Of a stretch of DNA of 64,000 nucleotides, positions 28,701-39,206 are shown piece after piece. Each line of letters opens with the position of its first letter. Within the stretch, counting starts at the first letter, position 1. Both the position numbers and the translations under genes were made by a program. The notes under the pieces are model-generated. The model worked only from the letters and a program-made list of their open reading frames with translations. It had not been told where the DNA came from and ran no database searches. The DNA is from Debaryomyces hansenii CBS767. Lineage: Eukaryota > Ascomycota > Pichiomycetes > Serinales > Debaryomycetaceae. The stretch covers positions 744,001-808,000 of the forward strand of contig NC_006046.2 of the NCBI RefSeq assembly GCF_000006445.2, written 5' to 3'.

Positions 28701-28919
28701 CGGATCATCGATTTGCATCCAGTTTTTGTAGTCTGAAGTCCCTGGCGGGTGATAGTAACTTATCGAGTAGTCAAACTCGAAATTTTCTGGAACATACTCA
28801 TTAACCACTGAAAGATAAGCTATTGAAGCTAATAACGCTGTAGCAATAATGATGTGAATCGGACGATGCGCCGATATACTCGCTAAAGCGCTCGTTGTGT
28901 TACTTATTAACTTTGGCAT
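25788..28919 (-). CDS. HMG1: 3-hydroxy-3-methylglutaryl-CoA reductase
   Basis: 1043 residues, matching the length of yeast HMG-CoA reductases. The N-terminal half has multiple transmembrane segments including a sterol-sensing-like region (about 175-345). A Ser/Asp/Glu-rich linker with DESDSSSDEDLEI (about 555-570) leads to the catalytic domain (about 620-1020). Signatures are ENVIGYMPLPVGVAGPL, the catalytic Glu in TTEGCLVASTMRGCKA, DKKPAAINW with the catalytic Lys, the NADPH-binding GDAMGMNMISKG, and the catalytic His in HLVQSHMQHNR. It makes mevalonate, the rate-controlling step of sterol synthesis, in the ER membrane. An Upc2-type element lies about 210 bases upstream. Confidence 0.98.
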   Translation of the reverse strand: MPKLISNTTSALASISAHRPIHIIIATALLASIAYLSVVNEYVPENFEFDYSISYYHPPGTSDYKNWMQIDDPNGYPKAERFSVAPLRFKRVHNQQIPLIKSTFSGSNNNERILVTKTDELESTLNSMDKVTYNGMTWKARHANRITRYYEYLRGGLLKIKSAIQGAEKFDVGLIAVAYIAMWYTLIKVFYDMKQVGSNFWLAFSTITSSTFAFLFALVTTTKVLDTKVPLLSITEGIPFLVAIIGFKHKVSIATLVLKASTSPEDVRTIVSNAISSHTVSLLRDHIVVVGALLTCAMYAPHLEGLKNFCILSSIILAFDLLLVYTFFSAILALKVEINRARRTEYLKNALEEDGISSIIAQNVATQSSSIEHPNEASIFSSQETSIVSFKVAMIAGFFGFHAFWLSSSWLYNATGGDSISIFSNARNLSKTTAKHISIGQHGTVVTLLTPTVYMPLGLLVQSEDFILLCLEHISHAIRDSLISKCLLFGFAISISTNAYFLNASRYQVSATNKLIEKEISRPKSGVERRRSSVVASSKALLGSGIENNKITAVDLDESDSSSDEDLEISAPSKNLPLDECVAVMKEGKVKELNNNEISSLVVAGKLPLYALEKQLADNTRAVLVRRKAIAKLANAPVLDTKRLPYAHYDYDRVFGACCENVIGYMPLPVGVAGPLIIDGKPYHIPMATTEGCLVASTMRGCKAINAGGGVESVLTQDGMTRGPCVSFPSLSRAGACKLWLDSEEGQKTIKKAFNSTSRFARLQHIQTALAGTLLFIRFRTTTGDAMGMNMISKGVEYSLKYMSEECDWSDMEVISVSGNYCTDKKPAAINWIEGRGKSVVAEARIPASVVQKVLKSDVDALVELNISKNLVGSAMAGSVGGFNAHAANLVTAVFLACGQDPAQNVESSNCITLMKNVGGDLQISVSMPCIEVGTIGGGTILEPQGAMLDLLGVRGPHPTNPGDNARQLARIVASAVLAAELSLCSALAAGHLVQSHMQHNRKGAGPPANGHAPNGKAPEITDTKNTAELSRLKEGSVNCIRS

Positions 28920-29264
28920 TTCTTATTGAAAATTGCTAAACAATTGTTAGTATTACCATCTTTAGAAGCTATTTGAAATCTTTTTTGGTATGAAAAAACG
29001 GCAATATAAAATTCCTCTCATTTTCTTCAATTACGACTGTATTAGAACATACTTTCTTCAATGCCTTTCAGTTTATTAGTAAAAGCTACTTTTATATCTA
29101 AAATTTACTCAGCGAGAGCGTCTAAAATTTTATACGACAGTTTTTTTTTTAAGAACGCGTTCCGTCAGGAACGACCACATTAAGTCGATGAGCTTTTTAG
29201 TATATTAAACAGAATTATATATATAAATGACAGTAAAGAAGCTAAATTAATGCACCTTGTAGAT
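28920..29264 (-). promoter_or_regulatory. HMG1 promoter region
   Basis: This region lies between the FPR3/4 3' end and the HMG1 start. It holds TATACGA at 29131-29137 (reverse complement of the Upc2/Ecm22 element TCGTATA), an inverted pair CGTTCC/GGAACG at 29158-29173, and a direct repeat of TCTAAAATTT at about 29098 and 29121. The sterol element is shared with ERG2 at the other end of the window. Confidence 0.55.
29131..29137 (-). promoter_or_regulatory. Upc2-type sterol element upstream of HMG1
   Basis: TCGTATA on the coding strand lies about 212 bases upstream of the HMG1 ATG. It is a single exact match to the element found three times (one variant) at ERG2. Confidence 0.5.
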
Positions 29265-30578
29265 CTATTTGATAGATACTAACTTGATATCGAAAGTTAA
29301 TTCAGAATTAGCAGGAAGACCTGGTAAAGCTTGACTACCGTAGCCCATCTTTGGTGGAATAACAACTCTTCTTTCACCACCAACAGCCATACCAGCGACA
29401 CCTAAGTCGAAACCTTTGATACATTCACCTTTGCCTAAGCCAAACACGAAGGGCTTACCAGAGGTGTTCTTATCGAAAACTTTACCATTTTTCAATTTAC
29501 CGATGTATCTGATACCAACTTTGTTACCGGATTTGGCAGTTTGACCCTTACCAGTTTTTCTGTCTTCGGTGACAACACCACCTAATAAGGTCTTGGTTGG
29601 GAACTTCTTAGAGGCTTCTTCCTTCTTTGGTTGTTCCTTCTTTGGTTGTTCCTTTTTTGGTTGTTCCTTCTTTGGTTCTTCCTTCTTTGGTTCTTCCTTC
29701 TTAGCCTTTTCCTTCTTTCCCTTCTTTTCGGTCTTTTCTTCAACTAAGGTAGAGCCAGTTGGGCCTTGTTCTAAGTCCTTGGTGAATTGAACAGACTTTT
29801 TGTCTTCCTTCTTGGCCTTCTTTGACTTCTTAGAAGTTGGAGCTTCTGGTTCTTCGGCGTTTCTCTTCTTGGAGCCTTGGGCTTCTTCTTCGACTAATTC
29901 TTCGATTTTGTTTTCGATATCGGAAGCATCTTCCAAGTCATCTAAGTCGTATTCTTCACCACCAATGATTTCATCTTCATCTGGAGTCAAGTTGTAGTCG
30001 TCTTCGCTGTCTTCATCGTATTCGTCTTCGGAATCTTCATCAGCTGGGTGTTCAACGTAGTTACCGGTCAAGTGAACAGGGTAAGAACCAGTAACAACAA
30101 AGTAAACTTCTTCATCTGGGGTGATAGTAAGGTCAATGGTTTGTTGGAATTGAACCTTTGGAGATAAAGTACAAACGACAAATTCGGAAACATCTTCGTC
30201 GTCTTCTTCGTCAGAAGATCCGTCAATATCAAGATCTTCTTCATCTTCGTCTTCTTCTTCTTCTTCGACCTTCTTCTTGTTTTGCTTCTTCTTGTTCTTT
30301 GGCTTGACTTCTTCTTCTTCTTCTTCGGAATCTAATTCGTCAGCTTCTTCAGCTTCGATGTCTAATAAATCATCATCAAGATCTTCGTCGTCAACGAATA
30401 AGTTAGATCTCTTCAATAATCTTAAGGTGGATGGTTCTGCTTTATCATCAACGGCTTCTGGGTCAACAGCAGCTAAGGTTAATCTGATGGTGACTGGATA
30501 TTCATCATCAATAGCTTGAACCGGGTTGAATGGTTGAAGGGCTAAGTTATAGGTGGAAATTGGGATTAAACTAGACAT
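29265..30578 (-). CDS. FPR3: Nucleolar FK506-binding prolyl isomerase
   Basis: 437 residues. The N-terminal about 80 residues start with [19 protein letters not shown], the nucleoplasmin-like fold of Fpr3/Fpr4. Two acidic blocks (about 75-130 and 185-225) alternate with Lys-rich stretches, and repeated [14 protein letters not shown] units lie at about 295-325. The FKBP domain is C-terminal (about 330-437): [49 protein letters not shown] and [22 protein letters not shown]. Such proteins act as nucleolar histone chaperones and proline isomerases. S. cerevisiae has two paralogues, FPR3 and FPR4; one gene here could be the ancestor of both. Confidence 0.92.
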   Translation of the reverse strand: MSSLIPISTYNLALQPFNPVQAIDDEYPVTIRLTLAAVDPEAVDDKAEPSTLRLLKRSNLFVDDEDLDDDLLDIEAEEADELDSEEEEEEVKPKNKKKQNKKKVEEEEEDEDEEDLDIDGSSDEEDDEDVSEFVVCTLSPKVQFQQTIDLTITPDEEVYFVVTGSYPVHLTGNYVEHPADEDSEDEYDEDSEDDYNLTPDEDEIIGGEEYDLDDLEDASDIENKIEELVEEEAQGSKKRNAEEPEAPTSKKSKKAKKEDKKSVQFTKDLEQGPTGSTLVEEKTEKKGKKEKAKKEEPKKEEPKKEQPKKEQPKKEQPKKEEASKKFPTKTLLGGVVTEDRKTGKGQTAKSGNKVGIRYIGKLKNGKVFDKNTSGKPFVFGLGKGECIKGFDLGVAGMAVGGERRVVIPPKMGYGSQALPGLPANSELTFDIKLVSIK

Positions 30579-30696
30579 TATTATTCTATCAATAAGTTAT
30601 AACTAGTGTATTTGTTAGTATATATTGTAAACTAGGCTAGCCTTATATAAAATAAAACGAGATGAGGTATAGAAATTTTTTTTTCAACCAGTACTG

Positions 30697-30702
30697 CACG
30701 TG
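30697..30702. promoter_or_regulatory. CACGTG E-box upstream of FPR3/4
   Basis: A Cbf1-type CACGTG lies about 120 bases upstream of the FPR3/4 start, next to an A/T-rich tract. The match is exact, but a six-base palindrome can occur by chance. Confidence 0.35.
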
Positions 30703-30864
30703 CGATGGACCTTAAGTACTAGTACTAGAGAATAATGTCTAACACGGCTACTACAACATGGCAATTAACGTTCAAAAACTGTATTAAATATACAAATAGA
30801 AAAATTTACACCACTATAACTTCATAACTATAACAATTGATATTAAAAGTAATTAAAATTCAAT

Positions 30865-31778
30865 TTAGAACTTTAATAAATGTGGTTTGTCACCGCTCTT
30901 TAAGGAGAAAGAAGCAGATAAGTATTGCTTTAATAATGGAGTTTTCTTGATTTCAGATAATAAAGAGGCATCGACAGACTTTTGGTCAGCAACTCTTTCA
31001 GCCTTGATTTCTTTCTTTGGTTGAGCTTCGTTGAAGAATTCAGCTTCAGACTTCTTGGATCTTGGAACCTTTTCTCTAGCAAAGTATTCAACGTTGAACT
31101 TGGAAACATCAACACCTTCAACGTTAACCTTGGTGGAGGTGGCAATGACGTAACGAGAGTTAACTCTTCTTAATGGAACACCGTTGACCTTGAATGGACC
31201 GGAAACCAATAAGGTGTTGTCTTCTAAGTTCTTTAAGTAAACAACTCTCTTACCTCTGAATCTACCGGCCAACAAAATCAAGACGGTACCTGGAACTAAC
31301 GAGGCACGTAACTTTTGTGGACGAGAAGTCTTTCTGGTTTGTCTTGCGACTGGAGCGTCTTCAGATTGGTACCACTTTGGAGCCTATAATTAGTTAGTAA
31401 AATGCCCATATTTTTTGCACGTTTGAGTGTATGGTCTTCATGACGTATTCTTCGGTCTCTGGTAGTGCTGATATTATCCTTTCACCACTTATGTCCCGGT
31501 TCTACGATTATGAACCATTTTCAACGTTTGGTCATATTTTCTGTTATTCCGTTGGTGGGTGTCCTACTTCGTCTGTGTGATCTCATTCCTCTCACATCAC
31601 ATTTTCTGGTATATCCTCGTCGATAGACGTCTCGTTTGGCTATTTTTCCATCATTGAAAAATTTTTCGGCCATCGATATTCGAACATCCCACTTGCCCAG
31701 ACCCATATACATTCATGTTCCATCCACACACTGCATCGTGTATCCTTTAAATCACTTATAACATACAATTTGGCTCAT
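30865..31778 (-). CDS. RPL6: 60S ribosomal protein L6 (eL6), spliced
   Basis: Exon 2 (31383-30865) encodes [18 protein letters not shown] through [17 protein letters not shown], near-identical in style to yeast Rpl6. An open-frame reading from the internal ATT loses about 35 conserved residues. A 12-nt exon 1 at 31778-31767 (ATGAGCCAAATT, MSQI) precedes a consensus GTATGT donor and joins in phase 0. The result is 176 residues, the same length as S. cerevisiae Rpl6, which also has an intron after its first five codons. The acceptor TATAG follows a perfect TACTAAC. The protein is a component of the large ribosomal subunit. Confidence 0.93.
31384..31766 (-). other. Intron of RPL6
   Basis: 383 nt: donor GTATGT at 31766-31761, branch point TACTAAC at 31399-31393 and acceptor AG at 31385-31384. 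I looked for box C/D motifs on the sense strand and found no convincing C/D pair, so no intronic snoRNA is called. A 63-codon open frame inside the intron is most likely chance. Confidence 0.9.
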
Positions 31779-32429
31779 TTTGATCTAGTTTTGGTGATAA
31801 TTATAAATCAATAGTACTTTAAAATTTTAGGTGTTTTTTCTGAATAGCTATTTTTCACACTGGTAGCACTATGAGCCAACCTCGAACAAGATGACACAAA
31901 ACAACTTTTTCGCTCACAAAATTTAGCAGGCTTCTATTACGTAAGTTTTTCGCAAATGCTTATAAATCAACCCTATCAAATGGCCCACCCATTGGATGAG
32001 TGCGTGCTTATACCAGCGTTCTGACGACTGGTATAGTATGTGCCATGTGACTTGTGGAAAAGCAGTCACACACCGCACCTGATGTTGGTGGATGGGTTTG
32101 GGGGATACTTATGGAGGCGGGGGAGGATGGCTGCAAAGCGATAGTCGTCCCGCATAAGGTATAAGGTTAATGTGAAACATAGCATGGTCGTAATGCAAGA
32201 CGTGATATAACGTTGACAGTAAGACCGGTTGGTAGTAGTGATTTTCGGTTCAAAAAGCGCTCATCGGTCTGTCGGTTCTTCGAGGAAGATTCACCGGTTA
32301 CGGTCTATAGTTAAATAAAAATGTCATATTAACTAAAGCGTAAATAATACAATAATGAGAGACATAGAACGGTAAAATAATAACATATAAAACAGAAAAG
32401 AAAAATAAATAGCAAGCACACTTGCTCGT
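31779..32429. other. Spacer between RPL6 and the tricalbin gene
   Basis: About 650 bases: promoter of RPL6 and 3' region of the tricalbin. It includes a hairpin-capable inverted repeat, TATACCAG (32009-32016) and CTGGTATA (32028-32035), with an 11-base loop. This is G-richer than its surroundings (GGAGGCGGGGGAGG near 32115). No tRNA promoter boxes were seen. Confidence 0.5.
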
Positions 32430-35400
32430 CTAAATACCAGTGTCAAGATAGGTGACGTTGACAACCAAGGTACCCTGGCCAGTTTGGAAAGTGAAATCCT
32501 CGGTCTTGTTCAATGCTTCTACCAATGGAAGTCTTGCCAGAGCCAATTCAACCTTCTTTCCGAATTTGTGTGATTCCCTCACGAGGAAAATCAACTCATT
32601 GGACGATGCCGATCTGAAAGGAATTGATTCGTTCCATCTGTATCCGTCTTCGTGCAACTTAGCACCACGGGTTCTGAATAAGGTTCTGTCCTTGGTAGCG
32701 GTCTTCAAGATAGTCTTCACCTCGAGAACAGGACTCGAGAAGCCGTGCGCACTTACAATGGCAATTCTGCCAGGTAAGGTGTCGGGAGCATTCATACTGG
32801 TGACAACACTGCTTGTATCCGAGTCATTGTTTAATCCTGTTACAAAACCAAAGTTAGGTTTCTGTAATGGTGGGAGTAGGTCGGCATGGATGTTAGGAGC
32901 TGCATGGACTTCGCCAGCTGGCTTGTCCACCTTAATGTTTTCTGCCATTTTGTCGGCCTTTTCATCTTTCTTGGGATCGCCGGTCTCTCCTGGGCGTGCT
33001 GCTCCTTCTTCTTCTTCTTCTTCTTCTTCTTCTTCTTCTTCTTCTTCGCCTTCTCCTTCTTCGCGCCCCTCGCCTTCTTCTCCTTCATGATCGGCGCCTT
33101 CTTCCCTCTTTTGCAATTGACTTTGGCCTGCTCCACTTCTACCAGTTACGCCGGTTTGTCCTGTTCTTCCACTCATATGAGATGCAGTTTCATCGAATTC
33201 GTTGTTAGCTTGTGCGCCACCTTCTTCATCCATTGATTGCTTCTTCTTCAGTCTACCGAATCCCTTGATAAAGGATCCACCCTTACCTACGCCCTTACCG
33301 AGACCCTTACCAACTCCACCAACACCGTTAGCTGCCATGCCGACACCATCCGCAGCCAAGCCAACACCACCACCAACGGCTTTTAACGGTACGTTAGCAA
33401 CGGAACTTAAATCAAGTGGCAATCCACTTTCTGAATCGAGTGTTGGTCTGAGATATTCTGGTCTGAATGTTCCTCTCAAGTTTAAAATTCCTTGAGTATC
33501 AAAGTTGACAGTAAATTGTGTAGATCTCAATGGTTCTATAGTAGACATGTCTAAGTTGATTCTACCTAATAAATCAGGCTTATGTGTTAAATCCCAGTCA
33601 TAAACTTCCAATAACACTATTTGTCTAGATCTTGACATTAATGGGATGTCAACCGACTCGTTCCAAACAGGATCTAATGTCTTTCTCTTCTTATCAGTCT
33701 TATAAATCTCAACACCATCAAGCTTAACACTAAGGAATGGATCTGACTTACCATTAGAATCAACTGATTTTAAGCCTTCGGCACTCAAAATATCCAACTT
33801 AAACTTACCAACATCTAAGATCGTATCAAATGGTGCTAACTTCACGGCTGATGGAATATATTCTAACTGCACCCTAATAGTATTCTTTTCGTTAATTTTC
33901 AAGTCAATTGGGTTGTCATACGATCTCTTTAATATTTCAAGGGTATCGAAAGTCTTTTCATGAACAATATCCTTTTCCTTATCGACTTCGAATTTTTTAG
34001 CAAGTCTAAAAATGAGCTTGGAGTTTGGTAAATCTCTAATAAATGCTTCACTTTTAGATTTAACATCCAATTTCCTACCTTCAGTTCTAGCTGTAACAGA
34101 TGATGGGTAAGCATGATCATCAAATAGAGTATGAACAAAAAAATCTGGTTTGCTGAATTTGCCTCCTTCGATATAAACATTGATATTACCCGTTCTATAT
34201 TTAATAGCTGTTTCTAATGGCATGTGAATTCTTTCAACTTCTGGTAATTCGTCATCTTCAATGTCAACCCATTGATATTCATCTGGATGTTCTTTGAACT
34301 TCTTTTCATCCTTTCTTCTTTGTTCAGCTTCGTCAGCTTCCTTCTTCTTCAAGTGTTCTAAGTATTTATCTTTGTTATTCATTTGAGAGAGTGTGTAAAC
34401 CGGAATAGTTGGAACAAATGAAACCGAATAAGACATGAAACCTTGATGTTGGCCATTGAGTAAAACAGGTTGTTCAATAATTTCGTTCGAACCATCGTAT
34501 CCCAAATAATACCCTTCGTCGTTTTTCTTTAAAAATTCGTTAACATGGACTGCGCAAGTACCTAAGCTTCTATCATTCTGGTCTGCTTCTTCATCCATAA
34601 CTTCTAATAAGATATGTTGATGATCATTGGCGATTGGAACAAAACAAACATGGTTAAACGCGGGATCTAATGTATCAGCAATGGTCAGAGTCTTGCCTCT
34701 GATATTACCATTCATCATAACTCTAACATAAGGATCAACTTTACCAACAGCTTCCAAATTCTTAAGACCGGTTGCAGAACGCAAGTGAATTCTGAGACCT
34801 CCGATAGAAGCATTGAAATGAGTATCAACATTTTCATCGGTCATACCTAAAGCCTTCCATGTAGCACCAATTCTAACCTTAGTTGGAGGTGCATCAGGTC
34901 TAACAGGGGCACATTGAATCCATTCTTGACCTCTACCACTTTCAAATACTAAGTCTTGTAAGTTTGCTTCCAATTGACCAACAACAGCATCTTCAACAGA
35001 ATCTTTGATAAGAACGGTAACAGTAGTTTCAGATTGTTGAGTAATTAATGATTCAATTGTTTGATCCCATGATGGTTCATTATTCTGTCTAAGTCGACGG
35101 CAACTCTTAACCAATTCGTGATTGACATAAATTTCAGCATATGGATTTAAAATACCAACAACTGACTGAGTGATATCCAAATCCTTAGCCTCGTGTAAGG
35201 TCAATTTCATAATACCAACCTCTGACTCGGTAATCTCTTTCTTACTACCATCTTCTAAAACCATTGGTTCTAAGATTGGGAAGTACTTAAGGTCATACTC
35301 AATCTTACCAACAACTTTACCACCTTCCATGATATTCTTTGTAACATCATTAAACGTCTCCTTTTGCAATAAGTCGGCTAACGGAATCTGAACATTACCA

Positions 35401-36955
35401 ATTAATTTATCATTTTGTTCCTGCTCGATCAAATTGTAAACATTAAAGTTCAAGAAATTTGACTCTAACTGATTCAATAATATATATTTGGTTTCCATGA
35501 ACACCGGAGATGAAATCAGTTTCTTAACCTTTGTTCTCTCGTCGATATCAGCGTTACATTCAATTTTCATTTGTACATAAGGATGAAGCTGCTTGGTTTT
35601 TTCAGTAGGCTTCAAGTTAGTACAACGCTTAACAGTAATGGCAAGACAACCAATTGCACCCAAAGACAGCTGGGCCAACAATTCTTCAACATCAATATCC
35701 AAAGAATTAGGAGCATATAACATAGGTCTCAAATTGGCATGGATTAATCCGTTAACAAAAGAGGCTAAACCAGGGATAAGAGACATAATGTCAAGCCCAA
35801 AGGTATCACCACCAACAGGCTTCAAAACATAATCAATAGCAGGTGCTTCCAAAAACTGAATAGATACCATTTTAACGTGTGGAAAGTTATGATTCAACTT
35901 TAATTTAATATTCATGCGTCCTTTAAACGACATGTCTTCTACTAAAATTGGTAAAGATTTACTAATAAAAGCCTTACCCACCCTGACACCTAAGGCAACC
36001 TTTGGGTTGATCTTTCTTTTAATTTCATTCTTAGTCATATCATCAGTATCATTTGGTGCAAAGGAAAACGCCCAATCCATCTCAATATGATCATGGCCCT
36101 TTCTCGTATAAGACTTGATACTATCAACTCTTGGTGCTTTGGAACCAAGAGTGAACTCATCCAATGACAAGGCTTCAATACCAAATCCTGGTGCTTGATC
36201 TTTCAAAACTTCGTTAGCTTGGAACATAACTTGTTCTGATAATGCTGGCATATAAATAACCCAAAACTTATCCATAAAAGAATTTAACCATTCCATGGTT
36301 TCCAATTCATTTTCTAACCTATTGCTAGCAGTAACCCTGGTCATGTCATCTCTTACATCTCTATTGAATCTCCTAAATTCGGCTCTGTAGACAGAATTGG
36401 TGAACAACAAAATGAACCCCAATGACAAAATACCTCCTCCAAGTCTGGCTATCAACCAGCAGAAGAAGCATGTACCGATCATTAAGGAACTATTCCAGTA
36501 CCAATCACCGTAAAAATGATCTACGACATAGTTCTCAATCGACTTCATAACCTTCAAGGCCTTCGACTTGTCCTCGATCGAACTGCTTTCCCAAGGACCA
36601 ACGTTCTCCCAGGAAAACGTAGTTTGATCGCGAACACTAACTTTCTCTGGCGGCGGAGGTTTCTTAATCCCTGAATTGTCAGACCCATCTAACGGAGCGC
36701 TTCTCACATTCAAATTAGCATTCACTCTTCTATTGTGTTCGTCAATATCTTCCTTATTCGGACGACGAGGATCGACATCTTGCGGTGATTTTTGCTATAT
36801 GCGTTAGTATCTTTGCTTTATTCGAAATCAATTAGAATTGTTGGAAAAACCAATCACTCTTCATTCGGTTCTTCGTTAAAAAACATATCCCGATATGACA
36901 TAGGTATTTTTCAACCTCATCAATGCCCCACGATAATGCTACTTACTATCCCCAT
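32430..36955 (-). CDS. TCB1: Tricalbin (SMP and multi-C2 ER-plasma membrane tether), spliced
   Basis: 1457 residues after splicing. Without an intron the frame has no ATG upstream of the conserved N-terminus. Exon 1 is nine bases (36955-36947, ATGGGGATA) followed by a GTAAGT donor; exon 2 starts at 36794 with QKSPQDVDPRRPNKED. A membrane hairpin lies at about 105-140 (MIGTCFFCWLIARLGGGIL), then an SMP lipid-transfer domain (about 165-370, LNSFMDKFWVIYMPALSEQV), and four or five C2 domains recognised by Asp-rich loops (GKVDPYVRVMMNG, NGKSDPFLSVKLDG, DWDLTHKPDLLG). A low-complexity acidic linker (about 1270-1310) precedes the last C2. Tricalbins tether cortical ER to the plasma membrane and move lipids. 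Numbering among TCB1/2/3 is uncertain. Confidence 0.88.
33001..33075 (-). repeat. Poly-glutamate trinucleotide tract in the tricalbin gene
   Basis: A GAA/GAG run (TTC/CTC on the plus strand) encodes about 13 uninterrupted Glu with flanking Glu/Gly in the linker before the last C2 domain. Long antisense frames of Ser, Phe or Leu here are shadows. Confidence 0.85.
36795..36946 (-). other. Intron of the tricalbin gene
   Basis: 152 nt: donor GTAAGT at 36946-36941, branch point TACTAAC at 36809-36803 and acceptor ATAG with AG at 36796-36795. The branch-to-acceptor spacing is six bases, like the RPL6 and TEM1 introns in this window. The phase is 0. The acceptor and branch point are strong; the nine-base first exon is the weaker part of the model. 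Confidence 0.75.
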
Positions 36956-37894
36956 AGTGTTGATATATTATATTTCCACTAAAGATAATAACAAACTAAT
37001 CAATTGAATAGAATTAATTAATTACTCTTTAATTTCACTTGTTTTTTCTGGTGTAGACCGTATTATAGCTGGAGCAAATTCAAAATTCAGGAACAAACAA
37101 TGCAATTCTTCGTTGCGTTTGATTGCGATTTTTTTTTAATAGCCTCTCTCACGTGTACATTCACCGATTGTCTTCTGAGATATTGTCTTTTTGACTATAA
37201 TATATAAGCATGTATAAGATGTCGTGATGGTTCTTTTGATCCAAGAAGGTATTGGTATTACCATTGGTATTGCTATGGTGATTATGTGGAAGTGTGTCAT
37301 TTTAGGGGTGTAAACATTAAGCAGAATATTTTGCAATAATTTCTCATTTTTGTCAAGAATTCGTGATAATTTGTAGATAGGAATGTTTAATTGTAGATGT
37401 AAAATGAGGATGAATAGGAGGAAGAATAAAGCGATAGGAGGACTATAGGGACTGGATTTAATAATGTATGTTATCTTGGACTATTTGGGAAACGATGGTA
37501 CATGCATGGTAAGATGGAAGAGGTTATCAGAAGGTAGCTGGGAACCTTGGTAGAATTAATGGCAGAATTTAATAACAGAGTCTGACAGGAGACTATGTCA
37601 CGAAAGAAGAGAAATCTATAGAAATACCAAGTAGAATAACTGATATCTTGAGGAAAAATAAAAGCTGCAAAATGCACCATGCGATGTATTGCAAGGTCTG
37701 AGCTCGTAGCAAGCGAAAATATATGACCAGCACACGAGAACACGCCGCAGAACATGGCCCTATGATACAGATACTACACGGCCACCCTTCAAGGACACAT
37801 TTACTACAATCGACATAACGAAATGTAATGTTATTAAATGAAATACTTAAAACCTTTATTTAATAGAAAAGTAGACTACGATTCACAATTCAAT
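36956..37894. other. 940-base spacer upstream of the tricalbin gene
   Basis: This is the tricalbin promoter and the RPS1 3' region. It holds a short repeat of GGTATTGGTATTACCATTGG at 37249-37268. Two minus-strand frames (37136-37336, 37471-37755) have no recognisable protein features and no clear promoter. The second, 94 codons, is the best hidden-gene candidate here, but I do not call it. Confidence 0.5.
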
Positions 37895-38665
37895 TTAAAC
37901 AGTTTCTAAGACAACATCCTTGAAACCAGCGGAGACTTTTTTGCCCTTTTCTTCAGTAGAACCTTCACCGTGTAAGGCTAATAAAGAACCTAAATCGAAT
38001 TTTGGTTGTTTCAATAATTTAACCTTTCTAATGTGAATGTTTTGTAATGGTAAGATGGTTTGGGTAGATTTTTCAATTTCACGGCCAATGACTTCTGGAA
38101 TCAACTTGGAGGTTAATTGAGCTAAGGTACAGTTGGAAACTTCTCTTTGCATGATTTCAATCATCTTCTTTCTAACTTCTCTCAACTTAGAGGATTGGGC
38201 GTAAGTGGTCTTTCTGATTTGGTTAGCTTGTCTCTTGGTGAAGGCAATAGCAAAAATTCTCAAGACGTAATCATCGGAAGTCTTAACGGTAACGTTAGCT
38301 TCGACTAATGATTGCCATTTTCTGACCAAAGATCTCAATTTGTCGGTGGTGAAGTCAATACCGTGGAAGTTGGTCAACAAGTTCTTACCTTGGACTTCAT
38401 CAACTCTCAACTTGACCTTTCTGGAAGAGTGGTCTTCAGAACCTTGTAAATCAGCTAAACAGACTTCGACAACACGGCCCTTTAATCCGTCAGCAGCATT
38501 CTTTAAACCAGTGGATCTGTTAATTAAGGTCTTACCAACGGCTCTGTTTTCAAAGGTGGATGGGGCCTTGATGTCAAACCATTCCTTCTTGGTGAAAGGG
38601 TCGATGACCTTCTTCTTCAATCCCTTCTTACCCTTGGACAATCTCTTATTCTTACCAACAGCCAT
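37895..38665 (-). CDS. RPS1: 40S ribosomal protein S1 (eS1)
   Basis: 256 residues, the usual length. It begins [19 protein letters not shown], with S3Ae-family motifs [54 protein letters not shown] and [18 protein letters not shown]. It lies at the mRNA exit side of the small subunit. No intron is needed. A T-rich tract about 100 bases upstream (38769-38780) is typical of strongly expressed yeast promoters. Confidence 0.98.
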   Translation of the reverse strand: MAVGKNKRLSKGKKGLKKKVIDPFTKKEWFDIKAPSTFENRAVGKTLINRSTGLKNAADGLKGRVVEVCLADLQGSEDHSSRKVKLRVDEVQGKNLLTNFHGIDFTTDKLRSLVRKWQSLVEANVTVKTSDDYVLRIFAIAFTKRQANQIRKTTYAQSSKLREVRKKMIEIMQREVSNCTLAQLTSKLIPEVIGREIEKSTQTILPLQNIHIRKVKLLKQPKFDLGSLLALHGEGSTEEKGKKVSAGFKDVVLETV

Positions 38666-39206
38666 ACTTGTAGTTTAGGTATAATACTAATTATAAGAAT
38701 TAATTAATCTTACTTTTGAAGTTTTTTTTCACAATATTTTTATCCAGTCTCACGGGGACTAACTAAGGAATTTTTTTTTTCACCGACGAACACTGAGCGG
38801 GTTTACAGGTTGAGTTGTTTGTATGGGTGTGCGGATCTGTTGTTCGAATTAGGCGCGCAACCGGCCGGTGGCGTTTACAGATTAGCTTTTGACGGATAGT
38901 ATCGCCGTGACTGTCTTTTCATGAGCCACGAGACAAAGAGGGCTCCCGACCGCGACATTTTTATTCAATCAATCGGGCCCCCAGTGGAGGGTCCCGGTGA
39001 GACCGGCGAAGGTGGAACCTGCAGGACGCTGCCATTAACTATCGGGTCAAACCTATATTCCCAATTAGGAAAAGACTTCAGCACGTGAGTTTTGGGAAAA
39101 ATGGAATGAAATGCAAACAAAGCGAATCAGAAGACGAGTTTTGGTAGACATTTGAGCTATAATACGTAATTGTGCACCGAATAAGGACATACTAGGATCA
39201 TAGAGT
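38666..39206. promoter_or_regulatory. Divergent promoter of RPS1 and TEM1
   Basis: 541 bases shared by two divergent genes. T-tracts lie near the RPS1 side. A GC-richer core at about 38850-39030 includes GGCGCGCAACCGGCCGG. CACGTG at 39082-39087 lies about 120 bases upstream of TEM1. I cannot assign the core to a named factor. Confidence 0.5.

Noticed and set aside
31521..31712. 63-codon frame inside the RPL6 intron
   Set aside because: The intron boundaries are strong; the frame is basic and featureless, consistent with chance.
33001..33208. Antisense Leu/Ser/Phe runs opposite the tricalbin acidic linker
   Set aside because: These are shadows of a GAA/GAG repeat in the tricalbin coding strand.
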